This document shows, one piece after another, positions 19,513 to 31,044 of a stretch of DNA of 64,000 nucleotides. The notes under the pieces are model-generated. The model ran no database searches, was not told where the DNA came from, and worked only from the letters and a program-made list of their open reading frames with translations. Numbering within the stretch: position 1 is the first letter of the stretch; each line of letters starts with the position of its first letter. Origin of the DNA: Akkermansiaceae bacterium (GTDB lineage Bacteria > Verrucomicrobiota > Verrucomicrobiia > Verrucomicrobiales > Akkermansiaceae). The stretch covers positions 186,001 through 250,000 of the forward strand of contig CAJIZY010000009.1 in NCBI GenBank assembly GCA_905181965.1. Reading direction: 5' to 3'. The position numbers and the translations under genes were made by a program.

Positions 19513-19659
19513 TCACTTATCAAGAATCTCAGGAGTTGCTTGATCTGCCTTTTCTGTATCCTTCTGGTGACTCCAGCCCAACTCTAGCTTTAAAGTGACA
19601 CAGGAGACGTTGACAAAACACGAAGCAATAATCGGCAGCAAAAGAACAATCTTCATCAT
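19513..19659 (-). CDS. Small putative lipoprotein, 48 residues
   Basis: A short reverse-strand gene from ATG 19659 (a second ATG follows directly). MMKIVLLLPIIASCFVNVSC gives a hydrophobic signal with two candidate lipobox cysteines (IIASC and NVSC). The rest is a short charged tail (VTLKLELGWSHQKDTEKADQ ... EILDK). The N-terminal layout fits a tiny envelope lipoprotein. No family is recognised. It lies in the gap between the GH26 fusion and another small lipoprotein on the same strand, and the two may be co-regulated. Confidence 0.5.
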   Translation of the reverse strand: MMKIVLLLPIIASCFVNVSCVTLKLELGWSHQKDTEKADQATPEILDK

Positions 19660-19788
19660 TGGTAGGCAACTCGTAGAAAGCTCCTCCTACAAGCTTTTAT
19701 TTCATCATTCAAGACCGCAAAAAACGTGTCGAAGTTACCCTAGACACGTTTGAAAGCATTGGAAACCTCGCTGGTGGCAAGGCCAGCG

Positions 19789-19923
19789 TTACTTGTGCGA
19801 GTGATTCGAATGGTCTTTGCAACACTCGCCGCCCTCGCCACAGCAAGAGGCAGTCTTAGTGCAGCTACAGCTGGAGAAAAGGGCTAAGCTGGCGCACGTC
19901 ATGATAATAGATATAATTTTCAT
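19789..19923 (-). CDS. Small Cys/His-rich putative lipoprotein, 44 residues
   Basis: A reverse-strand frame from ATG 19923 to TAA 19789. The signal MKIISIIMTCASLALFSSC ends in a lipobox-like FSSC. The tail is packed with Cys and His: CSCTKTASCCGEGGECCKDH, then SNHSHK. The spacing CC-x4-CC plus terminal His suggests metal binding (copper, zinc or a heavy metal) at the outer face of a membrane, though that is inference. Too short for standard length cut-offs, but signal, lipobox and composition argue that it is real. Confidence 0.6.
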   Translation of the reverse strand: MKIISIIMTCASLALFSSCSCTKTASCCGEGGECCKDHSNHSHK

Positions 19924-20101
19924 ATACGCCTGAAGGAAACAAGCTACCGCAGGCCCTGACAAGAGCAATCTTCTAAATCACCATTTTTTAGTGACCGGAG
20001 GGCCAGCCAACCCAGATTTTTCAGCAAGCAAAACAATCGAGAGCGATTTGATTCTAACGAGAGCCAAGAGCGTCAGCTGGCTGACCACCTCATGTTTTTG
20101 A
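19924..20101. other. Short intergenic stretch
   Basis: 178 bases between the Cys-rich lipoprotein start and the end of the reverse-strand CotH gene. It holds one small palindrome (GTCAGCTGGCTGAC, about 20072-20085). Nothing else is seen. Confidence 0.3.
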
Positions 20102-23100
20102 TTATTGCGGTCCCTTTACCTGAATCCGGTAAAACCGCTCGGCAGAGATAGCGTTAACTGGACTAGCGGATCTAAATTTCATGGTGGCTGTCCCATCACC
20201 GTTATGATTAGTCGCGACGTGAGTCATTTCCTTTTCGTTCGTCCAACTCACCAAGTCACTACTCCCTTGTAGTGAATACTGAAGCCCGACAGCCGCAAGA
20301 TTGATCCTGAATGACACTGCAAAGAAGTCGCCCAATCCATTACTCGCTTCTCTCTCTAAACTCAAAGAAGGTAACGACCCACCAGATCTGTCGTCAGAGC
20401 CAAGCGCATATTCAAGAAATGCATTAAACCCGTCTCCGTCTTCATCTGCGGAAGCAATCCCAGTGAAGGGAACTGAATCATCCCCACCTGGATTACCATT
20501 GAGATCAACACTCGCACGCCAGCTTGTTGGCTGACTGTGATCTGGATTTGACGTGGCGTCGCTTAAAACGAGTGAAAAGCCTGAACCATCGGCAGCTGCC
20601 TCCGGCCAAGGGAGGTCACCGAGTGAGATGTCGAGCGATCGAGAAGCCACCTGCGTCCAACAACACGATCTGTTCACCCTCGTTTCTTAGAGACCCATCA
20701 AATTCGCCTGCAATATTTGCAGATCCATGGCGCAGTTCAAAACCAGCTCGGTTACTCACTAGGAGGACACGCTCTCCAGGAGCGAGAATGCGAGCTCTCA
20801 ACGGAAGAGCGTCGTCAAAGCCGGCAAAGTCGATACCATCAGAAAATGTGACTCCCTCCAAATTGATGGCCTGATTAGGATCTATATTTAGGAGCTCAAT
20901 GAATTCAAAATCTCCTCGACTATCGAACCCGGCACTCGTCTCGCCGGAGGAAGGGGAAGCTGGACGATAATGAATTTCTGAAATAACTAGATTCTCAACA
21001 GACGCGGGGACTGCACTCACTACGAAACCGGCTTGGCTTAGAGGGCTCCACTTAAACCCATCAAAGCTTCGGGCACGAACATCAACAGATTTATCCATTT
21101 CAATTGCAGAAGAGTAGACGAGTGCGTTCGCACTGACTGCATCACCACCTCCTCGGCTCGCGGATAGCAGACATGACCAAAGGGCATCGTTACTCCCTCG
21201 CCCTCGATTGAGTCCTTGGATCGCCAGAATGTTTTGACCTACCTTTAAAAGATTCCCTCTCCCTGATATCGTATAAGGAACATATTCGATTGCTTCGTCA
21301 TCATCGTGAGAACCCTCAGCAATTGAATCCCAAGCGAGAGTAGCAGGGGCATTAGAGTCCTTGGCGACTTCAGTGCCATTTATGAAGGCGACAAAGCTGT
21401 CATCGTAGCGCATTTTTAAAGTAAGGCTCTCCAATGAATCGAGTTCAGCTTGTGATGATATCGTAAAGGGGATTCGGATATAACAGCTTCCATTTTTTGA
21501 AGCCATCTGACTTTCGATATCCAAATTAAAGTAATCATCATAAAGGTTACTTGAACTTTTTTCGTAGCCGACCCCTTGATTCCCAGAAACCCAACTGGCA
21601 AGGTTTGGAGGAGAAGTAATATCAGTCCACTCCGCGAGTGATAAATTGCTACCTCCATTAGCAAGAGAAGGGACGAGCACTTCGCACGGGGCACTTTCCT
21701 CAACAAGTGCGATCGATGGACTTTTGCCGAGGCGGGGATCAGAACCGTCTAGGGTATAGTAAATCTTCGCACCCGGCCAACCATTTGGATCACCCATTGC
21801 GAGATCGAACCCTGATTGAACCTCTCCTCCATAATTATTGAAGACAGGTGGTCGTGCGTTTCCGTTGCTACCACGAGATTGGGTTTCCATCCAATCAAGC
21901 CTCGTCGTAAGCCAGTTTTTCATCCAATCAACCTCAGCTTGGTGAGTCCGCCGAGAAGCGAAACCGTCGGCATTTGGCCAGAGATATCTTCCCAGCGTAT
22001 TCCACTCTTCAAAATTTCTAGTCACAGCATTCGGGGTTCCCCGACTACCATCAAGTTCGGTATCGTGCCGATCAATCATACTCATCATGTTACTGGTTGA
22101 GAGTAAGCTCCGGCGTAAAAACCAAAACCGATCCCAGTAAGCCAAGGTGAATTCTTTGTCCGTAAAGAGGGTGTCATACCAGTAATAATCACTCCCCCCA
22201 ACTTGGGGGTAGTACCATCCGCGGGGGTTCTGCCCGTTAAGATAGTTAGCATTGCCAAGTCCTAAATTAAAATCCCAAACAGGAAGGGCGCGGATTTTCC
22301 CATTCCGTGATTTTGAAAAATAGGTGCTAATTCGGTAGCCATCGATATCCTTGAAAGCTTCCGTGTAGAGGTGCGAGTCAATGAAACTTAGGCGGTCGAT
22401 GTAAGCTTGATATCCCTCGTCAGGATCATCGAAAGAATCGCCATGGAGAGCAGTTTCCATTTGGTTCACATAGTTGCGAATATAGGAAAACTGAGCGCTA
22501 TTTGGACGCTCGGGTTCATGCATATCGAGCGGAACTCTCTCGATTGAAGTACTCCACGCTCTACTGTATGGCCCTTTGTCTTTCTTAAAGATATATCCGC
22601 CAGTGATCAGCTTTGGATCTACCGTTAAATCACCAAGCCGTTCGATATCGACCCTTCCTTTCCCTCGTTTGATTTTCTCCATTAAAACGTAGACCCCACG
22701 ATAATCATTGAGTGTCACTGTTCCACGATTTCGGTTCATGAAGACTTCAACATACTGGGTTCTAACCCCACCAAAGCTACCACCGGTCGTTCGGGCGGTC
22801 TCATAGACAATCGCATTACGCATGAGGGTTTTGTCAGAATACGGAGCGTAGAGAATCCAGTCAGAATCGGCTGCCATCCCTAAAACTGAGACTTTCTTAT
22901 CCTCGTCTTCATTATTCCATGTCTCCCATGCATATTGTTTTTTTGGGAATCCTGCGGAAGATTGCCCACGAATGTGCATTCCTCCTCTTCCTGTAAAATT
23001 CGGCTCAGGGTCATTGATCCGGGCGAGTCCAGTTAGCTCGTCGCGGTCGATTACCACTGTGTAAACAGGTTGGAAATTTCGACCGGAGCTATCGATATTA

Positions 23101-24593
23101 ACCCCGTTTGTATCGACCACCACGATAGGAAGGTTGGAAGTGAAATTTCTAATATTTGAAGCTAACTCGAGAAAAGTGCGGCTTTTCACATCACCTGGCA
23201 GTCGACCCGCTTCATAGACTCGTGCTCGGATTATCGTGGTGTCTGTAATATTAAAACGAGATGCGTAAACGCGCGATGTTGTGTTCGGAACTGAGCCGTC
23301 AGTCGTATATCTAACCACCGCGGTAGGCGAAGATGGAGGGAGAATCTCCAAGGTAGAAGAGCCTGAGAAGGCTCCACCGGCACGGTCAAATTTGACACTC
23401 TCAGCAGGTGGCCCATCAGCTTGCAAGCCAGAATTGATTGCCTCGGGAGTTGGGTTTTCCAAATAACCAACGGAACGGTTATTACCAAGCGCTCCGTAGG
23501 AAATATCTTGGACCTGCTCCAGATAGTTAAACTCCGAAACTACCGTTATCCCATCAGGTGCAATAAGAGCAAGGTATCCACCCTCTTTCGAAAGATTAAA
23601 GTTAGTGTGAAGCGAGGAATCAGGAGAACTCCGATCTTTCCCCGAGGCAAAGATGACAAAGTGATCAAAAGGTGACATGATCACCCTCGGAAGCCGCCAG
23701 AGAGTCTTTTGAGCGGGGTCATTGGTGAGATAATATCCGCTAAGGTTTTGATTTTGATCCTGCCCATTGTAGAGCTCAATCCAATCGGGATTATCGAGAT
23801 CTTCATCTTCAAGACTATCCTCGTTGTTGGCAACAAATTCGTTGATGACTAAACCAATCGGAGCTGGCGGCTCGGCAACTTCGAAATTCAAAGAAACATT
23901 ATCGATATCCAGATCCATAGACGCTCCTCCAGTTCGCCCAGCGATCTGCACCCGGAATTCTTCGAGCGATACATTCTGAAGAGCATACTGGTTGTAGACA
24001 ACCTGAGGATTCCCCTGCAATCCCCGCTCTGGAAAAATCGAGACATCGACGAATACGCCTCCGGTATCATTTCGATTCATCTTAATCTCTAGAGACCCCC
24101 ACTGAGAGGGTTGGAGATCATAGCTGGCATCACCACTTTCCACCCCATTGTAGTTGATAGTGGCATTGGTCCCATTAAAAGTCCGGAATCCTACACCAAT
24201 TGAGTTCGTGTATTGTCCTCTTTCTTCCTCATCACGCAGGCCGTCGGAGCCCCCTCTGACTGCCCCTGACTCCCCATGAGTAGAAGCATCTAGGAATGCC
24301 ACGCTCCAACCATCAGCTTCGATATCAGATGCCCTGAAATCCATTGAAAATTGGGCATCAGACCACCCCCTCGTATTTTCAGAGACGGGAAACGAAACGT
24401 AATTTCCTTGGCTTCCAACCCCGGCATCCAACAGGTGGTAATATCCATTCCTCACAGATCCTTCATCGCCCTCCCGGAATGACGCGGCGTCATACGCCCC
24501 TCCCCCGTTAAAATCTGTTAAGATGGCAGCTTTTGAAAAAAGACTAAAGAAAAACCAGAGAAGGAAGAAGAAATTGGAACGATTAGACAACAT
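20102..24593 (-). CDS. Second giant CotH / lamin-tail secreted protein, frameshifted near its end
   Basis: The main frame (24593-20616, 1325 residues) and a C-terminal frame (from about 20650 to 20102) belong to one gene. Dropping one base near 20631-20640 gives GGFSIADISLGDLPWPEA and a 1496-residue protein. Order: signal peptide (about 1-24); lectin/LamG-like sandwich (about 25-245, AILTDFNGGGAYDAASF); lamin-tail domain (GLVINEFVANNED, about 246-380); chitobiase-C-like module (about 405-470); CotH kinase-like domain (about 510-860: MHIRGQSSAGFPKKQYAW, MRNAIVYETA, GVYVLMEKIKRGKGRVDIER, FNLGLGNANY); chitobiase-C module (IYYTLDGSDPR, about 948); sandwich (about 985-1130); lamin-tail domain (NLVISEIHYRP, about 1200); tail DEDGDGFNAFLEYALGSD. 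It is a paralog of the gene at 10734 with a different N-terminal module. Probably surface-exposed and glycan-related. Confidence 0.85.
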
Positions 24594-25098
24594 GAAGAAT
24601 TAGGTTTTAGAACGATACACTAAAAGCGTGATCCAAGAGGAAAATGTGTCAAATAAAATTAGATCTCGTTTCCAACCGATGAGGGATTCACGGCCTTTGC
24701 TCGAGGAAGTGCCGAATCCAGTCGAACATTGTGAAAATTTTTCACCTCCTTCCTCGCAGGTGATTAGAACACCAATCTCCGGCATCCTGCCTTGGCTTAA
24801 AGGCACCAGGCTCCACCGATCTCAATGCTCCAAGCCCCGACCATCTAAGTCAGTCCTCGAAGTGTGACCAAAATCATGAACTTGGACGCAAGGCATCTCG
24901 CCATTACCGGAAAGAGCCGAAAGACATCAACCCAGACTTTTGAAGGACCCAATAACCCCAAGGGTCCGGCCCTCTCTAAATCACAGCAAATATTTATTTC
25001 ACCCGTATTAAAAACGAGGCGGAAGGCGTTAACCCCTGGTAGACATGAGTCTAGAAAAACCACCTAAACCCTATTTTTAAAGATGGGACAAAAAAACA
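24594..25098. other. 505-base gap without a supported gene
   Basis: No frame here has a plausible signal, start site or family. One perfect short hairpin (GGACCC ... GGGTCC, around 24942-24969) lacks a T-run. The promoter of the reverse-strand CotH gene should lie between about 24594 and 24700, but I see no convincing boxes. Confidence 0.3.
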
Positions 25099-26432
25099 TT
25101 AACGCCCCGGTCTGCGCCCACCACCACGAGCGGCACTTTCAATCACCTCAGCTTGAGCCTCTTCCGAGAGCCCACTATTGGGAAGCCAAGCTTTCGCTGC
25201 CTCAGCATCGGTTTGCACCCATGAACGGCCAACCGATTGAAGTGTTTCATTACGAGCCCCCTCATCAGAAATCGAAGCAGCCCACTCAGCCGCCACAACA
25301 GGATCTTCTCGATCAAGGGTCCGGGCAAACGAGCTTACGGCAGCGTCACGGCTCGCTGACTCTTCCATCGTTGTTAAATACTGTCCGGCAGCCTCTGCGT
25401 CTTGCCGTGTCCATTGCTCAATCGACTGTCGCATTGCACTTGCTTGCGTGGCCTCAGGGAGCTCTTCAGCCCAACTGACAGCTGCTGCTGGATCTTTACG
25501 AGAGAGCTCTTCTGAAACTTCACGAACAGCGCGTTCAGCATATTCTTGGTCGGCATGAGACTTTACCCATTCGGCAGCAGCTTCAGGGTCACTCTGAGCA
25601 AAATTCTCCGCGACTCGATCGAACGCCGAAGATTTGATACTGCCATCCGGAAGAGATTCAGCCCAAGCCGTCGCCTGTGGCATTCCTTGCTGCATCTGAG
25701 CACGCGCAATTGCTTCCATCTGACGATCAGTTGCATAGCCTCTCCAGCGGTCCTCTCCCCCGTCTCCACCCTCTGCCCGTCGAGCCTCATCCATTTCCAA
25801 AACAAACTCTGTTGCCAACTGAGGGTCGACCGAAGCCATCCCGCTTACAACTCCTTGAACCAACATTCCTTTTTCAAACCCAGCTTCAAGACCTTCTAAA
25901 TGAGCCCGTGCCGCAGTTGGATCAGAGCTTGCCCATCCCTTCATCGCAGAAATTGAAGCGAACCCCCGTCGGCGACCATCGCCACCAAGCTCTTCAACTG
26001 CCGTGAGAGCCGCTTCCCCATCGAGCTTTCCCCAGGCCTCCAGAAAAAACGCCATTTGCTCGCCATTCTCACCACCATTTTTCGCTTTTCTAGCAATGCC
26101 TCGAAAACCTCTCGTGCGTTCTCTGCCTTCAATGTGAGAAGAAGATCTGCAAACAACTTATTGGCTACCAAAGCATCCGTCTCACGTTCGTATTGTGCCA
26201 ATGTTACTCCCTGTGATAAGCCATTAGTCTTGGCACTTTGAGAGCCCCCTTCTTTTCCACCTTCAGATGAAGAAGATCTCACCTGACTAGAACGATTTTG
26301 ACTAGAACGATTCTTGCCACCTCCATCAGATGTCTTTGCTTCAGAACCATTCGGTTCATCATTCCTTCCGAGGTAAAAGGCACCTACTGCAACGAAAACC
26401 CATACAACATTGAGAATGATAATTTTATTCAT
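25099..26432 (-). CDS. Membrane-anchored helical-repeat protein (verrucomicrobial DPxAAxxWA repeats), frameshifted
   Basis: ATG 26432 starts a membrane anchor (MNKIIILNVVWVFVAVGAFY), then a low-complexity Ser/Gly/Asn/Arg linker (about residues 30-80), then helices. The first frame ends at 25941. Adding one base to the five-base homopolymer at 26078-26082 gives EKRKNGGENGEQMAFFLEAW and joins the second frame, for 444 residues. The second part contains about eight roughly 28-35-residue helical repeats with a DPxAAxxWA core: SDPEAAAEWVKSHAD, KDPAAAVSWAEELPEA, EDPVVAAEWAASIS, TDAEAAKAWLPN. These look like TPR/HEAT-type solenoids. Such proteins are common in Verrucomicrobiota, and their role is probably protein-protein interaction at the envelope. 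The C-terminus is GGGRRPGR. Confidence 0.7.
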
Positions 26433-26702
26433 GATAGCTTTTTCAACAGGGGTTAAACCGACAACACTCACACAAGTTGCATGTAAATGTCATTTAGTTT
26501 CGAAGGATATAACGAAAGACCAACGATTTAATTGTTCCAAAACAAAATTTGAAGCTCTTTTGATATCCCTCCCCAAGCTTATTCTCACCTCTTATGCCGA
26601 AACTCTCCTAACAACTGACAACCTAGCCATTCAGAAATCCCTAATTGACGGCACTTATTTGTTAGAAGTAGACTACTCGCCGATCTCACAAGAAATATCT
26701 CG

Positions 26703-28994
26703 ATGCGCCACAAACAAACAACCTTTTTATTAGCGATCTCCATAGCGATTTCGACTCCTCTCTCCGCACAAGAAATCGATACTGACGGAGACGGAATTCT
26801 AGACGGAGCCGAAACAAACACCGGAACTTATATCGATGCCAACGATACTGCAGATCCAAATAATCCAGATACGGATGGAGACGGCTTCAATGACGGGCTT
26901 GAGGCTCTTTTAAGCACATCGGACCCTACGAAACCCGCATCCAAACCTCTCAGGACGGGGCTCTTAGATATTTTAGCCTATTGGGATTTTAATGAGGCAT
27001 CAGAACCAACCCAAACAAATGACCTAATTAAAGGATTCGAAGGCACTTTAATGGGGACCACTTCTTACACTGCTGATGGTGGAGGACGGAGTGGCGCAGC
27101 CGGGGACAAAGCGATTGATATGGGCAGCATTGAGAAAAATGGAACTGGCATCACAGTGGAAGCAGGAGGAATTTTTAATATCGCTGCACGACAAGACCAG
27201 TTCGCAATTTCCTTCTGGCAGAATCTTAGTGCCGTAACCGCTAGCTCATCTTTCCGAGCCCTCTCGCCAAGCACTACTGGGAATCAAAGAGGAATCGGCG
27301 TTCATGCAACCTGGGTTAATAGTAATGTCTACTTCGATACGGCAGGATGCTGCAATACAACATCACAAAGAATCAACGGAGATGGCTCAAGCATCACGAC
27401 TCTTGGGCAATGGAGGCACATCGTCTTCCAAAAAAATGGAACCCTAAAAGAAGTCTGGGTTGATGGTCTTCTCATCCTATCAGGTAACAATACTAGCGTT
27501 CTTCCCTCAGACTTCAGTCAACTGCTCATTGGAACCGACAATGAAGGGGGGAATATCAGCGGTCAAATTGATGACTTTGCTGTTTTTGCAGATAGTTTGA
27601 GCTCGGACGAAATCGCTAAATTAGCGGCAGGAAACGACCCTCGCTCCCTGGTCCCCGCCAATGATGATTCCGATTTCGATGGGATTCCCGACGCCTACGA
27701 AACAGCAAACGGACTCAATCCAGCTATCAATGATGCCAACCAAGATCTTGATAATGACGGCATGTCAAATATCGATGAATTCGTAGCGGGTACTGATCCA
27801 GATAATGACGACTCCGATAACGATGGACTAAAAGATGGGGTCGAGAGTGGCACCGGAATCTTTGTCGGTATCAATAACACCGGAACTGATCCACTCAACA
27901 ATGATAGTGACGGTGATTCACTCCTTGATGGAGTTGAAAATCCAAATCTTCCCTTTCGTGATTCTAATCAGCCAGGCACTGATCCGAACTCAGCTGACAG
28001 CGACAATGATGGCTACAGTGATTCAAGCGAGTTACAGTTTAATACAGATCCAACTTCAGCCCAAAGCTTTCCAGAGACTCAGGAACTCCTCGTCTACTAT
28101 GACTTCAATGGACAAGCTACCGACCAAATGGGAAATGCTCCCGACGCCTCGCTCCTTGTTGATGCCACGATTACTACTGAAGCCCAAGGCGCCTCGGGAA
28201 CTGTGGGAGATGAGTCCCTCGACCTCGCCTTTCCTGGCGATGGCTCCATGGCAATGGTAGACATTGGACAACACTTCGACAAAATTAATGCGACCAATGC
28301 CGTCGCTGTAAGCTTCTGGCAATTCAATACTGGCGCAACTCAGAGTAGCGCTTTCTGGTTGATTGCCCCAAGTGCAACGAATAACACCCGAGGTTTCCAA
28401 GCACACACACCGTGGAGTAACGGAACAGTCTACGTCGATGTTGCAGGATGTTGTGACCCGGGCCGCCTGACGGTGGCTGGCGTTGTGATTGAAAACCAGT
28501 GGCAACACTTCGTCTTTCAACGAACAATCTCTGGCGATCTTGAGATCTGGGTCGATGGCATTAAAGTCGCTCAGAAGCAAAATATCCCTGATCTCCTGCC
28601 ACTCGACGGTAGCTTCACGATCGGCGGTGAGCCCAATACCACAAATAGCCTCTCAGGTCGCATCGACGACCTAGCTGTTTACTCTGACGCTCTCAAAGAG
28701 GAGCAAATCACGGCTCTAGCAGGCGGAGTAACTCCAATTGAATTGTTTGGGGGTGGGTCCACCAAACTTGCAATCACTGCGATTTCTTATGAATCAGATA
28801 CTGATCAGGCCTCTCTGACTTGGAACTCACGAAGCAAAGCTAACTACTCCATCGACATCTCAGAAACTCTTGGATTTGATGAATGGGAAGAAGTGATCGA
28901 TGACATACCCAGTCAGGGCGACACCACCACTGTGCAACTCCCAGCACTCGCACAAAGAAACAAACTTTTCTTCAGAGTAAGGGAAGTTCAATAG
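26703..28994 (+). CDS. Secreted LamG / thrombospondin type-3 repeat protein
   Basis: 763 residues with signal peptide (HKQTTFLLAISIAISTPLSA). Calcium-binding thrombospondin type-3 repeats occur at about residues 24-75 (DTDGDGILDGAE, DTDGDGFNDGLEALLSTSDP) and 320-455 (DSDFDGIPDAYE, DLDNDGMSNIDEF, DSDNDGLKDGVE, DSDGDSLLDGVE, DSDNDGYSDSSE). They separate two concanavalin-like LamG domains at about 80-310 and 460-675. The two LamG domains are internal duplicates: each has AISFWQ or AVSFWQ, RGIGVHATW or RGFQAHTPW, an AGCC motif, and WRHIVFQ or WQHFVFQ. The last 80 residues form a beta-rich tail (LTWNSRSKANYSIDIS). A calcium-stabilised carbohydrate-binding surface or matrix protein is likely. Confidence 0.85.
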   Translation: MRHKQTTFLLAISIAISTPLSAQEIDTDGDGILDGAETNTGTYIDANDTADPNNPDTDGDGFNDGLEALLSTSDPTKPASKPLRTGLLDILAYWDFNEASEPTQTNDLIKGFEGTLMGTTSYTADGGGRSGAAGDKAIDMGSIEKNGTGITVEAGGIFNIAARQDQFAISFWQNLSAVTASSSFRALSPSTTGNQRGIGVHATWVNSNVYFDTAGCCNTTSQRINGDGSSITTLGQWRHIVFQKNGTLKEVWVDGLLILSGNNTSVLPSDFSQLLIGTDNEGGNISGQIDDFAVFADSLSSDEIAKLAAGNDPRSLVPANDDSDFDGIPDAYETANGLNPAINDANQDLDNDGMSNIDEFVAGTDPDNDDSDNDGLKDGVESGTGIFVGINNTGTDPLNNDSDGDSLLDGVENPNLPFRDSNQPGTDPNSADSDNDGYSDSSELQFNTDPTSAQSFPETQELLVYYDFNGQATDQMGNAPDASLLVDATITTEAQGASGTVGDESLDLAFPGDGSMAMVDIGQHFDKINATNAVAVSFWQFNTGATQSSAFWLIAPSATNNTRGFQAHTPWSNGTVYVDVAGCCDPGRLTVAGVVIENQWQHFVFQRTISGDLEIWVDGIKVAQKQNIPDLLPLDGSFTIGGEPNTTNSLSGRIDDLAVYSDALKEEQITALAGGVTPIELFGGGSTKLAITAISYESDTDQASLTWNSRSKANYSIDISETLGFDEWEEVIDDIPSQGDTTTVQLPALAQRNKLFFRVREVQ

Positions 28995-29099
28995 TTTCAT
29001 TTTTTACCTTCGGATCAAATGTAGCTCGAAGCTTTATCATCTTCCAATATTACCATCCCACTCTTTTATAAAGCCAGATTTCATGCATAACTCGCCCAC

Positions 29100-30592
29100 A
29101 TGAAATTTCTACAATTTGGAACATCAGATCGTGCTTCCAGATTTTCTTCCACTCTTATCGCCTTATCAGCACTGGCTCTCGCGTCGCCAGCAGTTTCAGC
29201 GGGTGCCCATGCTAAAGAAACAGCATCGCCCCATAACATTCTCTTTATCGCGATTGATGACTTAAACGATTGGGTGGGAGTCTTAGGCGGCCATCCGCAG
29301 GCAGTCACCCCCAACATGGACAAACTAGCCGAGCGCGGTTTATTGTTTACCAATGCGCACTGCAGCGCACCTGGATGTAACGCATCACGAACTAGCCTAC
29401 TAATGGGGCTCCGACCATCCACCACTGGCATCTACCAAAATGCTCACGACTGGCGGACAACGTCGCTCGTCAATTCGGCCGTGCATCTTCCACAACACTT
29501 CAAAAACCAAGGCTTCAAAACACTGGGCGCAGGCAAGCTCTTCCATGCACACACTTTTTTTGACCCAAAGTATCTTTCTGGCTTTAGTGACGCCAAAGCT
29601 TGGGACGCTTACTTCCCCTCATTGACGCAGCAAATGCCAGCTGAAGCGGTGCCCGAAAAATGGCCTGTTAACAGTAGCAAAGAGTTCTATGGAGGGCATT
29701 TCGATTGGGCTCCACTACAAATCAAAACCTCGGAAATGGCTGATGCGAAAGTTGTCGCGTGGGCCAAAAAACAACTCGGCAAAACCCATGACAAACCGCT
29801 ATTCCTTTCAGTTGGTATCTACCGCCCTCACGTTCCTTGGTATGCACCACAAAAATACTTTGAACGCTTCCCCATAGAATCGATTCAATTGCCCAAACGC
29901 CTTGATCGGGACATTGAAGACTTACCAAAAGCGGCTCGAAAAATGACCAAGAATAAATGGCACCAATGGATAGTCGCTAACAATCAGTGGAAAGGAGCTG
30001 TTCAAGGATACCTTGCATCACTTTCTTTCGCAGATGACATGGTCGGAGAGCTTCTGACCGCCTTAGATGAAGGACCACTTGCGGACAACACTATCATCAT
30101 TCTTTGGGGCGATCACGGATACCATCTTGGCGAAAAACAGCACTGGGAAAAATTTTCGCTGTGGGAAAATACAACGCATGTCCCACTTATGGTAGTATCT
30201 CCCAAACACACCCGACCAAAAACAAGATGTGACATGCCTGTCAGTCTTCTCGACCTCTTTCCAAGCTTGGTTGAAATCTGTGATCTAAAAGATCCACCAC
30301 AAACCTTAGAAGGAAAGAGCTTCCTCAATCTCCTCAAAAATCCGGGATCGGAACCAGAAAGGGTTGCTATCACTACCCAGCCCACAATCACGGCGTTCGC
30401 ACCAAGGATTGGCGCTACATCCGCTACGCCGATGGCAGCGAAGAGCTTTACGATCATAAAAACGATCCTCACGAATGGACAAATCAAGCAACAGATAATC
30501 GGTATGCTGAAATCAAGAGACATTTAGCAAGTCTGATTCCCGCCTCGAATAAAGACCCTCTGCTCCCAGCCAAAAAGTCCGACACCAATTAA
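29100..30592 (+). CDS. Sulfatase (iduronate-2-sulfatase-like, S1 family), frameshifted near the C-terminus
   Basis: A secreted sulfatase, 497 residues once restored. The signal peptide is within residues 1-38. ILFIAIDDLNDWVGVLGGHP carries the calcium-binding Asp pair typical of iduronate-sulfatase-like enzymes. The active-site motif is CNASRTSLLMG, whose Cys is converted to formylglycine by a sulfatase-modifying enzyme. GKLFHAHTFF, FLSVGIYRPHVPWYAPQKYF and ILWGDHGYHLGE complete the site. The first frame runs to 30527 with a non-family tail. Adding one base near 30375-30383 restores HNHGVRTKDWRYIRYADGSE and ELYDHKNDPHEWTN, ending at TAA 30592. It likely removes sulfate from marine or host glycans. 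Confidence 0.88.
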
Positions 30593-31044
30593 GCTAACTT
30601 TTTTAGCATTCCCCGATTCATCCTAACTCCTAAGCCTTTCCCTCCCCCCTAAGAGGAAAGAAATATACTGATGGATAAAGTGACCTTCGCCACTTCCATT
30701 GGCCACTAGGCTCCGAAGTTAATTTTCTTTTGCTGCTAAAAGTGACCACATGAATGCGTTGCCGTCTATTGCTCTTGCCGCTATCTGGGGTGGGAAAGCC
30801 GAAATGAAAAAGCCCTTCTTTTTTTAAGAAAATCTCTTCCCTATCTTTTCTTAGAAAAATCCTGAGAGATGACTCCTGCAGAAAAAAATTAAATTATTAA
30901 AGATAGCTAGGGTTCACGATCTTATCTTTCAAGTTGTTGGAGCGAATCAAGTGTATTAGTCTCCACACTTTATTGGGGCACGCCTCCTTTATTACCCACC
31001 GAATCCACCCAACAACAGATTCCCACAGATTTATTTATCTCAGA
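30593..31044. other. 452-base gap, nothing firm
   Basis: A small stem (GCTAA-TTAGC, about 30593-30610) could end sulfatase transcription. A 25-codon frame at 30750-30827 (MNALPSIALAAIWGGKAEMK ...) has no support. Otherwise AT-rich leader sequence of the next gene. Confidence 0.3.

Noticed and set aside
25083-25478. 131-residue + strand frame opposite the repeat protein
   Set aside because: Composition (Pro/Gln/His-rich) and the reverse gene's strong helical repeats show that it is a shadow.
30750-30827. 25-codon frame MNALPSIALAAIWGGKAEMK...
   Set aside because: Too short and unsupported; no conserved features.
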